Shown: piece by piece, positions 55,547 through 64,000 of the stretch
How the letters are laid out: each line of letters begins with the position of its first letter
Position numbering within the stretch: the first letter of the stretch is position 1
Assembly: GCA_024277255.1 (NCBI GenBank)
Contig: JAJRVQ010000126.1
Span: forward strand, 16,115 to 80,114
DNA length: 64,000 nt
Direction of reading: 5' to 3'
DNA from: Acidobacteriota bacterium
GTDB lineage: Bacteria > Acidobacteriota > Thermoanaerobaculia > Multivoradales > SZUA-115
Translations under genes and position numbers: made by a program
The notes under the pieces: generated by a model
What the model saw: the letters and a program-made list of their open reading frames with translations, nothing else
What the model was told of the DNA's origin: nothing
Database searches by the model: none

Positions 55547-57349
55547 ATGGCCATGGGCAATCTGCACCTGACGCCGCAACTGGTGCAAGCGGTGCGCGAC
55601 GCTGTCGACATCGTCGCCATCGCCTCCGACCACACGCGGCTGAAGCAAAACGGCAAGCGTTGGGGCGGCCTGTGCCCCCTACACAAAGAGAAGACGCCCT
55701 CGTTCAGCGTCGACCCGGAACAGGGTCTCTACTACTGCTTCGGCTGCGGTCAGGGCGGTGACGCCATCAAGCTGCACATGCAGCTTTCCGGCGACGAGTT
55801 CCCCGAAGCGATCGAGGCCCTGGCCATGCGCTACGGCATTCCCCTACCCGCCCGCGGCCAGCGACATGCCGGCGGCGAACAAGAGCGCGACCTGCGGCCG
55901 ATACTCGAAGCCGCCGCCGAGTTCTTCCGCCACAGCCTCGCGCACTCAGCCATGGCCAGCGATTATCTGAGGCAGCGCAAGATTCCTCCGCCGCTGATCG
56001 AGAGCTACAGCCTGGGGTACGCGCCAAATGAATGGCAAGCCTTGATCGGCAGTCTCACCCCCCGCTTTTCCGTCAAGGATCTAGCCGCCGCTGGCCTGAT
56101 CGTCCAGCCCGAAGGAGGCAAGCGCCCCTACGACCGCTACCGCAACCGGCTGATCTTTCCCATTCACAACGCTTCCGGCCGGCTGGTCGGTTTCGGTGGC
56201 CGCACCCTCGGCGAGGACCGCGCAAAATACATCAACAGCAACGAGACCGCGAGCTTCCGCAAGAGTTCCATTCTCTACGGCCTGAACCAGGCCAAACGAA
56301 CGATCCGCGACGGCGGCGTGGCGATCCTGGTAGAGGGATATTTCGACGTCATCGGTGCCGCCGCCTGCGGTTTAGGCCACGCGGTGGCCGGCATGGGTAC
56401 GGCGCTAACCGTCGAGCAGAGCCGGTTGCTGGCGCGCTACGCCGAAGAGGTGGTCATCGCCTACGACGGCGACAGCGCGGGAGACAAGGCCTTCCGCCGC
56501 GCCCTGCCCCTCCTGTTGGCCGAGGATCTCGAAGTACGGCGAGCCCATTTCGGGGAGGGAGAGGATCCCGACTCTCTGCGCCTCAAAGAGGGCGAAGAGG
56601 CCGTCCGGCAAGCGGTCGACTCGGCACAGGATGGCGTGATGATGGAATTCAACCGCATCCTGCCGAGGCGCCAAGAGCTGGGACCCAGCGACCTCAAGCG
56701 AGTGAGCGAACAGATCATCGCGCTGCTCGGACGGGTGTCCGATCCCATCGTCAAAAGCAACTACTGGACACGAGCGGCCGAGAGGCTGGGAACCAGCCCC
56801 GAAATCCTGCGCCAGAAGATCGCTCAAGAAGGCAGAAAAGCCCGGCGCTACGGCGAGGAAGAAGAACTCCTCGCCCCAATTCCAGTCCGCCGCCAGGTGC
56901 GTGGTCTGGAAGAACAAGTGCTCTCTCTGCTGCTGGCCGGACAGCGCCCGGTGCCGCCACTCGACCAGCTGCCACCGGCGGAAGTTTTCTTGGACACGCA
57001 ATGTGGGAATATTTTTCGTGCCTTCGTTGCTCTCTACAAGGAAACGCCAGACGGGGCGCCGCCCACCGCTCAGGCAGTACTGGCCACTCTCGGCTCGGAA
57101 GATTCGATTGACCGACTAGCCCAGATTCTGCTAGAAAAGTCGGCTGACCCTGGCATCGCGGGACTGGTGGGCCTTCTCGGCACGCTTGAGAAGCGCTGGC
57201 AACAGAAACGTCAACGCGATTTGGCAGCGGAAATAGGTGAGGCGCAAAGACGGGGGGATCACGAGCGCCTGGAACGCCTAGTGCAGGCAAAGACATCCCT
57301 CAGCCGGAGTCTTCACCGGGGACCGGCACCCGAACCAGAGCCTACTTGA
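55547..57349 (+). CDS. dnaG: DNA primase
   Basis: A 600-residue primase. The N-terminal CHC2 zinc domain is CPLHKEKTPSFSV with YYCFGCGQGGD, the RNA polymerase/TOPRIM domain has VEGYFDVIG and AYDGDSAGDKA, and a C-terminal helicase-binding domain follows. It makes the RNA primers for replication. The ATG at 55547 is 11 nt after GGGGAGG; ATG 55553 is an alternative. It follows mutS2 closely and precedes rpoD, the classical order. Confidence 0.95.
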   Translation: MAMGNLHLTPQLVQAVRDAVDIVAIASDHTRLKQNGKRWGGLCPLHKEKTPSFSVDPEQGLYYCFGCGQGGDAIKLHMQLSGDEFPEAIEALAMRYGIPLPARGQRHAGGEQERDLRPILEAAAEFFRHSLAHSAMASDYLRQRKIPPPLIESYSLGYAPNEWQALIGSLTPRFSVKDLAAAGLIVQPEGGKRPYDRYRNRLIFPIHNASGRLVGFGGRTLGEDRAKYINSNETASFRKSSILYGLNQAKRTIRDGGVAILVEGYFDVIGAAACGLGHAVAGMGTALTVEQSRLLARYAEEVVIAYDGDSAGDKAFRRALPLLLAEDLEVRRAHFGEGEDPDSLRLKEGEEAVRQAVDSAQDGVMMEFNRILPRRQELGPSDLKRVSEQIIALLGRVSDPIVKSNYWTRAAERLGTSPEILRQKIAQEGRKARRYGEEEELLAPIPVRRQVRGLEEQVLSLLLAGQRPVPPLDQLPPAEVFLDTQCGNIFRAFVALYKETPDGAPPTAQAVLATLGSEDSIDRLAQILLEKSADPGIAGLVGLLGTLEKRWQQKRQRDLAAEIGEAQRRGDHERLERLVQAKTSLSRSLHRGPAPEPEPT

Positions 57350-57461
57350 GACCACAACCTCGACGGATTTCGGCTTTACCCTCCTCCCTCCCGGAATCCA
57401 CTGGTACATCCAACGGTAGCCGCCCTCCGGCTCCCGCCGCCATCTATTGGAGGCACTCGTG

Positions 57462-59177
<1,716 letters not shown>

Positions 59178-59190
59178 GCTGCGAGGCGGA

Positions 59191-59220
59191 TTGACAAGCC
59201 CCGATCCCAGGGCCTAAGAT
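59191..59220 (+). promoter_or_regulatory. Promoter of tRNA-Asn
   Basis: A perfect TTGACA (59191-59196), an 18-bp spacer and TAAGAT (59215-59220), with a start expected near 59227, about 30 nt before the tRNA. Confidence 0.65.
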
Positions 59221-59258
59221 CCGCCTCCAGAGCCGTCCCGGCTCGCAAGAAAATCAGT

Positions 59259-59333
59259 TCCTGGGTAGCTCAGTGGTAGAGCGGTCGGCTGTTAACCGAT
59301 TGGTCGGGGGTTCAAATCCCTCCCCAGGAGCCA
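59259..59333 (+). tRNA. tRNA-Asn (anticodon GTT)
   Basis: A 75-nt cloverleaf with acceptor TCCTGGG/CCCAGGA, D-arm GCTCAGTGGTAGAGC, anticodon loop CTGTTAA and T-loop TTCAAAT. The CCA end is encoded. Its 3' end faces the accessory genes that follow, a typical integration target. Confidence 0.95.
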
Positions 59334-59470
59334 TTCTTGCTCCTTCCGCACGTATGGGCGTGCTAATGACCGGTGGCGTGACCATCCACCGTGCATTTGA
59401 TCCACTGAGGGTAGTTGGCGAAACGATGCCCTTCAGGTGTGAGAGTATTTCCTGTGTCTACGGCGAAGCT

Positions 59471-59518
59471 TAAAATACGCCGGGGTGCACACAGAACTCG
59501 TTCACTTGTTAGGTGAAC
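59471..59518 (+). promoter_or_regulatory. -10 box and inverted-repeat operator of the toxin-antitoxin genes
   Basis: TAAAAT (59471-59476) is a good -10 without a clear -35. Just downstream GTTCAC (59500-59505) and GTGAAC (59513-59518) form a dyad over 7 bp, a likely site for the HigA-type repressor. The operator would lie in the transcribed leader. Confidence 0.5.
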
Positions 59519-59541
59519 CGTTTTTGACCTGTGGAGGCGGC

Positions 59542-59871
59542 GTGGATATACTCTTCAAAGACAACGCGTTGCGCCGTCTGTGTACCCAAGAACGTGTGAT
59601 GCTAAGGGCTCTGGGCAAGAAAGGTGCACGCAAACTCCGCGCCCGTCTCAAGGACCTGCAAGCTTTTTCAAATATGAAGGAAGTTTGCTTCGGGCGACCG
59701 CACCCGCTTCGAGGTCACTTCAAAGAATGCCTGGGGCTAGATCTTGATGGCGGGCGACGCTTGGTATTGGAAGCCGCCAACGAACCTATCCCGCGAAACG
59801 AGGACCACAGTATCGATTGGAGTTCGGTCACTCGGGTACGCGTCATCTTCATCGGGGACTACCATGACTAA
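59542..59871 (+). CDS. HigB/RelE-type toxin
   Basis: A 109-residue protein with the RelE/HigB fold pattern: IDILFKDNALRRLCTQERVMLRALGKKGARKLRARL, then RPHPLRGHFKECLGLDLDGGRRLVLEAANEP and VRVIFIGDYHD. Such toxins cleave mRNA on the ribosome. GTG 59542 is chosen because GGAGG lies 4 nt upstream; the frame is open to a GTG at 59485. It overlaps the antitoxin start by 8 bp, toxin first, which is the HigBA order. Confidence 0.7.
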   Translation: MDILFKDNALRRLCTQERVMLRALGKKGARKLRARLKDLQAFSNMKEVCFGRPHPLRGHFKECLGLDLDGGRRLVLEAANEPIPRNEDHSIDWSSVTRVRVIFIGDYHD

Positions 59872-60958
59872 TTCCATGCCATTCGAGTCAGATTGGGTTT
59901 CGCCACCTGGTGAAACCATCGAAGACGCGCTCGAAGAACTAGGCATGACTCAAGCCGAATTCGCTCAGCGATCAGGTTTCAGTAGAAAACATGTCAACGG
60001 CCTGATCAAGGGTAAGGTCGCGATGACCGCCGAAACGGCTTTGAAACTGGAAGCGGTCCTCGGCGCACCCAGCTCTTTCTGGCTTCGACGCGAGATGGAG
60101 TATCGCGAAGACTTGGCGCGGCGCAAAGCGCTGGACGATGCGGCACAACTCAAAGACTGGCTGAAAGAGCTTCCGCTGCGCGAGCTGATCAACCTCGGTT
60201 GGTTCAATGAGTACAGCCACAAGGGCCAGCAGGTGCTTGAGGCCTTGCGTTTCTTCGGTGTCGCTAGCGTGGATGCCTGGAGGGTACAGGTCGAAACCAG
60301 GGCACCAGCCTTTCGCGCCTCCCCCAAGTTCGCCAAACAGAGAGGCGCAGTAGCCGCCTGGTTGCGCAAGGCGGAGTTGGAAGCTCACCAAAGGCGCCTC
60401 GCACCCTTCGACCGTGAATCCCTCATCGGCGCGATTCCGCAACTGCGTTCACTGACCAACGAGGCAAACCCCAAGATCTTCATCCATGCCCTGCAGAAAA
60501 CCTGCGGAGACTGTGGTGTCGCCGTGGTGTTTGTACCCGCCCCCAAAGGTTGCCCAGTATCCGGTGCAACTTGGTGGTCCGCCGCCGACCGTGCTGTCTT
60601 AGCGCTCAGCCTACGCCACAAGACCAACGACCATCTCTGGTTCTCCTTTTTTCACGAGCTGGGTCACCTTCTCAAGCATGGGAAGAAACTTCGCTTCGTA
60701 GAGGGCATGGGCCTCGATGGACTTGACACGGAGAAAGAGCATGAGGCCAACGTTTTTGCCGGCAAGACCCTCATCCCACAGTCTTTCCCGCTGCAACGGT
60801 TCTCCACTGGCCGCATCTCCGCCGAGGCGGTGAAGTCCTTTGCCAGAGAGTGCAACGTAGCACCGGGTATCGTCGTGGGTCGACTCCAACACGAGGGTCT
60901 CTTGCCACGAAGTCACCTCAACGGTCTCAAGGCCCGTTATTCCTGGCAGCAAGGCTAA
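59864..60958 (+). CDS. HigA-type antitoxin fused to an ImmA/IrrE metallopeptidase
   Basis: A 364-residue protein. An XRE-type helix-turn-helix (about 18-55, TQAEFAQRSGFSRKHVNGLI) is followed by a helical linker and an ImmA/IrrE domain with the zinc-protease motif HELGH (264-268). HigA binds its own operator and neutralises HigB. The peptidase part is typical of regulators cleaving repressors, so the fusion could self-process or release the toxin. The ATG at 59864 overlaps the toxin's last codons, giving coupling. Confidence 0.8.
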   Translation: MTNSMPFESDWVSPPGETIEDALEELGMTQAEFAQRSGFSRKHVNGLIKGKVAMTAETALKLEAVLGAPSSFWLRREMEYREDLARRKALDDAAQLKDWLKELPLRELINLGWFNEYSHKGQQVLEALRFFGVASVDAWRVQVETRAPAFRASPKFAKQRGAVAAWLRKAELEAHQRRLAPFDRESLIGAIPQLRSLTNEANPKIFIHALQKTCGDCGVAVVFVPAPKGCPVSGATWWSAADRAVLALSLRHKTNDHLWFSFFHELGHLLKHGKKLRFVEGMGLDGLDTEKEHEANVFAGKTLIPQSFPLQRFSTGRISAEAVKSFARECNVAPGIVVGRLQHEGLLPRSHLNGLKARYSWQQG

Positions 60959-61084
60959 CGCTGCAGGACGGAGGCCGGTCCGAGCGAAATCGCGCACCTG
61001 TGTGTCACGTGGCTAGCCGTTGCCGATCTCCAAAGTGCAGCTTGCCCGGAGTATTGAGCAACAATGCCACCTGGCCACCCCCAC

Positions 61085-61127
61085 TAAGCGATCGCTTCTC
61101 TTGGTCGCGCGGTCCGAAGCGATCGCT
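61085..61127. promoter_or_regulatory. Twin perfect palindromes upstream of the Fic gene
   Basis: AAGCGATCGCTT occurs at 61085-61096 and 61116-61127, 31 bp apart centre to centre (about three helical turns). A TATTAT resembling a -10 begins at the last base of the second copy (61127-61132). Two sites for a cooperating dimeric repressor are the simplest reading. No other copy was seen nearby. Confidence 0.65.
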
Positions 61128-61172
61128 TATTATTGAGCCGCGCTACGAAGCGAGCCCTACCTTGGAGGATGG

Positions 61173-62357
61173 ATGCGCAGAACAACCGGGAGGATCGAGC
61201 GAACGAGGGTCGCGGGCGAGGAGGTCGCGGCCTTCGTGCCCTATCCGCTCGCGCCGAGCGACCCTCCTCTCGCACTCAACGCCGAGGCACGGCGCTTCTG
61301 TGCCACTGCCGAAGAGCACCTCCAGCGTCTCGACCTGGCGGCTGAACTCGTACCCTCGGTGGACTGGTTCATCTACGCCTTCGTTCGCAAAGAGGCCGTT
61401 CTGTCGTCTCAGATCGAGGGAACCCAGGCCACGCTGATGGATCTCCTCGAACTGGAGGCACACGGTGGCGAGGCTCCTGACGCTGAGGTCGAGGAAGTCT
61501 GCAACTATCTCGATGCCCTGAGCTACGCCCACGAGGAGATGAGTCGTCCCGACGGTCTGCCTATTTCCGTTCGCCTGCTTTGCGAAACTCACGCCCGGCT
61601 CCTACGAGGAGTGCGTGGTGCCGCGAAGCAACCCGGTGAACTGCGCCAGAGCCAGAACTGGATCGGGGGAACTCGCCCCGGCAACGCGGTCTTCGTTCCG
61701 CCACCTCCCCACCTTGTCGCAGACCTTCTCGCGAACCTCGAACACTACGTCCACGGCAGTAACAGCCTCCACCCGCTGGTACGAATCGCTCTGGTCCACG
61801 CCCAGTTCGAAACGATCCACCCCTACCTCGACGGCAACGGCCGGCTTGGCCGGCTGCTCATCACGCTACTGCTCGGCCATTGGGAGCTGCTCCATGAGCC
61901 GCTCCTCTACCTGAGCCTGTTCTTCAAGCGCCATCGTCGTGAGTATTACCGGCGGTTGAGCGCCATACGCGAGGAGGGCGACTGGGAAGGGTGGATCTCT
62001 TTCTTTCTCGAAGGGGTGGCGACCATCGCGGCGGAGGCTGTCGATACCGCCCGCACCTTGCACACCCTCGTCACCACGGACCGGCAGCGTGTTGTGACCG
62101 CACCTCACACTACGGTGCTCGCCATCCGGCTCTTCGAATTCCTGCCTAGCCATCCGATCCTGAACGTAGGACGGGCGATGGAGCTACTCGCGGCTTCGAG
62201 GCCCGGAGCGGCCAAAGCGGTTCATGTCCTGGAGGAGGCCGGCGTTCTCGTCGAAACAACCGGTAAACGAAAGAACCGCGCCTTCGGCTACGAGTCCTAT
62301 CTCCAACGGTTGCGCGAAGGAACGGAAATGCTCCATCCAAAGGCTGATCGTGCGTAG
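61173..62357 (+). CDS. Fic-domain AMP-transferase with intrinsic inhibitory motif
   Basis: A 394-residue Fic protein. The active-site motif is HPYLDGNGRLGR (216-227), with catalytic His216 and phosphate-binding Gly221-Asn222-Gly223. The inhibitory helix motif [S/T]xxxE[G/N] is Ser78 through Glu82-Gly83, before the Fic core, a class II arrangement that blocks ATP positioning. A C-terminal winged-helix-like domain (about 315-385) may recognise DNA or protein. Fic proteins transfer AMP to hydroxyl side chains of targets. The ATG follows GGAGG by 4 nt. Confidence 0.85.
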   Translation: MRRTTGRIERTRVAGEEVAAFVPYPLAPSDPPLALNAEARRFCATAEEHLQRLDLAAELVPSVDWFIYAFVRKEAVLSSQIEGTQATLMDLLELEAHGGEAPDAEVEEVCNYLDALSYAHEEMSRPDGLPISVRLLCETHARLLRGVRGAAKQPGELRQSQNWIGGTRPGNAVFVPPPPHLVADLLANLEHYVHGSNSLHPLVRIALVHAQFETIHPYLDGNGRLGRLLITLLLGHWELLHEPLLYLSLFFKRHRREYYRRLSAIREEGDWEGWISFFLEGVATIAAEAVDTARTLHTLVTTDRQRVVTAPHTTVLAIRLFEFLPSHPILNVGRAMELLAASRPGAAKAVHVLEEAGVLVETTGKRKNRAFGYESYLQRLREGTEMLHPKADRA

Positions 62358-63864
62358 GAGACATTGGACGCACTGCTTGTGGGCCGCCTTGGCGCTCCTT
62401 CTGGCGCTTGCGCCGCGCGCTCATGCCCTCGACTGGGAGCACTGGTATGTCGTCGAGCTGGCTGGGCAGCGGGCGGGGTGGATGGTCGAGCGGCAGACGA
62501 CGCTGGGGGGTCGGATCACCTCGCAAAGTGAGTCCGAATTGCGCATCAGTCGGGGCGGAACCGCGTTGGTGTTGACCATGTCTAGCCAGTTCGTCGAGAC
62601 GGTGGCCGGGGAGCCGATCTCGATGCGCACGGTTCAGCGCTACGGCCAAGAGCCGATGATCCTCGAAGCTGAGTTCGACGGCGACACGGTGATCGAAAGG
62701 ACCACTCAGGGCGAAACGGCCCGTGAGAGGCGACTGCCGGCCGCCGAGAAAGGCTGGCTGACCCCGGCGGCTGCCCAGCGGCGTCTCGCCGAGTTGCTGC
62801 GCAGCGGCGCCACCCGGTTCAGCCATCGCACCCTCGACCCACTTGCCGGTCTGACCCCGATCGAGATCGAGGGCACCCGCGAGCAAGAGCTGGCCGATGG
62901 GGCCACACGATGGCGGTTGCGGGTCAGCATCTTGCCCGGCCAGGAGGAGATCGTCGATTTCAACGCTGACGGTACCTCTCTGGCCAGCACCACCTCCATG
63001 CTGGGAATGGAGCTGATCTACCGGCTGAGCGATCGCGCCACGGCGCAGGCCCAAAACGGCTCCGCACCTGAGCTGCTGGTAAGTTCTCTGATCCACCCTG
63101 ACCGCCCGATCGCGCGACCGCGCAGCCTGCGTCGCGCTGTTTACCGGCTCTCGCTTCCCGAAGACACCTTGCCGCAGCTTCCCTCGGACGGCGCTCAACA
63201 GGTGGAGCGCGCAGCCGATGGATCCGTCCGTGTCCACGTCACCGCCAGCGCAGATAGGGACCCCGCCGGGCGGACAGCCGCAACTGAGAGTTCTGCCACG
63301 ACCTCGACCCCGATCGACCGCCAGCTCTTGCTGCGGGCCACGCCTTACCTCGATTTTCAGGCCGAGGCGGTGCAGGCGGCGCTCGCCACCACCGCCTTGC
63401 CCGCCTCAGCGACCGCCGCCCAACGTGCCGAGTTGCTGCGCCGCCGCGTTCATCGGCTGATGACCCGTAAAGACCTCGCCACCGGTTTCGCCACCGCTTC
63501 CGAAGCCGCCACCGCCCGCGCCGGCGACTGCACCGAACACGCGGTGCTCTTGTCGGCACTACTGCGCGCCGACGGGATTCCGGCGCGCGTCGTCTCCGGC
63601 CTGCTCTATGTCGACCGATTCGCCGGCGAGCGCCAGGTTTTCGGCTACCACCTCTGGTCGCAAGGGTGGATCGACGGCCGCTGGATCGACCTCGACGCGA
63701 TGACCGCCACCCCCTTCGACGCCACCCACATCGCGCTGGCGACCTCCCCCCTCGACAACCAAGAGGACTTCGTGGCCATCTCGGCCAGCCTTCTGCCTTT
63801 GATGGGCGCTCTGAGAGTCGAGGTGGTCGAACTACGCCACGCGGGAGAGAAGAACGAGCCCTAG
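62350..63864 (+). CDS. Secreted transglutaminase-like protein
   Basis: A 504-residue protein. An N-terminal signal peptide (VRRRHWTHC then a hydrophobic run ending AHA) is followed by a beta-rich domain (about 25-230) and a transglutaminase-like core. The core has Cys394 in AGDCTEHAVLL, His434 in GYHLWSQGW and Asp447 in WIDLDAM. Such cores act as proteases or amidases in bacteria. GTG 62350 overlaps the fic stop by 8 bp and starts the signal peptide; the earlier open frame lies inside fic. Confidence 0.75.
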   Translation: MRRRHWTHCLWAALALLLALAPRAHALDWEHWYVVELAGQRAGWMVERQTTLGGRITSQSESELRISRGGTALVLTMSSQFVETVAGEPISMRTVQRYGQEPMILEAEFDGDTVIERTTQGETARERRLPAAEKGWLTPAAAQRRLAELLRSGATRFSHRTLDPLAGLTPIEIEGTREQELADGATRWRLRVSILPGQEEIVDFNADGTSLASTTSMLGMELIYRLSDRATAQAQNGSAPELLVSSLIHPDRPIARPRSLRRAVYRLSLPEDTLPQLPSDGAQQVERAADGSVRVHVTASADRDPAGRTAATESSATTSTPIDRQLLLRATPYLDFQAEAVQAALATTALPASATAAQRAELLRRRVHRLMTRKDLATGFATASEAATARAGDCTEHAVLLSALLRADGIPARVVSGLLYVDRFAGERQVFGYHLWSQGWIDGRWIDLDAMTATPFDATHIALATSPLDNQEDFVAISASLLPLMGALRVEVVELRHAGEKNEP

Positions 63865-63907
63865 AGGTCCGGCCGGAAAGTGGCGTGAATCAGGCGTATA
63901 ATTGAAC

Positions 63908-64000
63908 ATGCTCGGACAACGCAAATCTCAGCGCAGTTTGTTCAGTGCGGGAGTTCAATTGGGCCCCAAGACTGTAGAGCGAATGGGACTCTACGGACGA
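63908..64000 (+). CDS. N terminus of a probable IS1182-like transposase, cut by the window edge
   Basis: The first 31 codons read MLGQRKSQRSLFS and continue to MGLYGR. This resembles the conserved MLG...LF start and the later xxFYG segment of IS1182-type DDE transposases. The remainder lies beyond the window, so the assignment rests on a short stretch. TATAAT lies at 63897-63902, only five bases before the ATG, which would give a nearly leaderless mRNA. I cannot check for terminal inverted repeats. Confidence 0.4.
   Translation, partial: MLGQRKSQRSLFSAGVQLGPKTVERMGLYGR

Noticed and set aside
59259..59333. attL/attR pair derived from tRNA-Asn
   Set aside because: No second copy of the tRNA 3' end was found in the window, and no integrase gene is visible.

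Overview
This is a high-GC, gene-dense bacterial chromosome window. I infer Acidobacteriota (Thermoanaerobaculia-like) from gene content rather than any marker comparison. The pointers are a GWxTD-domain lipoprotein, a short sigma-region-2-like protein followed by a TPR protein, many lipoproteins and peptidases, and frequent GTG/TTG starts. A Gram-negative envelope is implied by the polysaccharide ABC exporter and an LPS-kinase-like domain. There are two tRNAs, no rRNA and no CRISPR array.

Layout. 1-8.7 kb: YceI-like protein, membrane-anchored patatin-like lipase, M20 peptidase, MMPL transporter and a B-box/Yip1 membrane protein ending in a strong terminator. 9-19 kb: radical SAM protein, then on the minus strand an ADP-forming acyl-CoA synthetase, ruvB, a three-gene unit (31-aa peptide, sigma-like protein, TPR protein) with its own promoters, ruvA and a PpiD-like foldase. 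19-27.5 kb: the cell-shape operon (FecR-domain protein, mreB, mreC, mreD, mrdA, rodA) followed by rng. 27.5-31 kb: two adjacent P-loop ATPases behind a promoter and three 15-bp repeats. 31-41 kb: a kinase-glycosidase fusion, a zinc-ribbon protein, an HD hydrolase, a large YfhO-like membrane protein, a substrate-binding lipoprotein, an ABC polysaccharide exporter pair and a GWxTD lipoprotein.

41-51 kb: pepE converging on a minus-strand series. In transcription order this runs lytic transglycosylase, degenerate sulfatase, CAU tRNA, zinc-ribbon coiled-coil protein, YggS, an AbiE-like pair and hutI, with a GAF-type protein upstream. 51.7-59.3 kb: a lipoprotein with a structured leader, then a macromolecular synthesis cluster (rpsU, mutS2, dnaG, rpoD) and tRNA-Asn. 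59.3-64 kb, directly behind tRNA-Asn: HigB/HigA-ImmA toxin-antitoxin genes, a Fic protein behind twin palindromes, a transglutaminase-like protein and the first codons of a probable transposase. This is the most island-like part.

Best candidates for something undescribed are, first, the micropeptide/sigma-like/TPR unit between ruvA and ruvB, with two promoter-like sites and a 26-bp perfect palindrome. Second is the tandem ATPase pair with its repeat array. Third is the kinase-glycosidase fusion. All functional statements rest on reading motifs by eye; no database search was possible.
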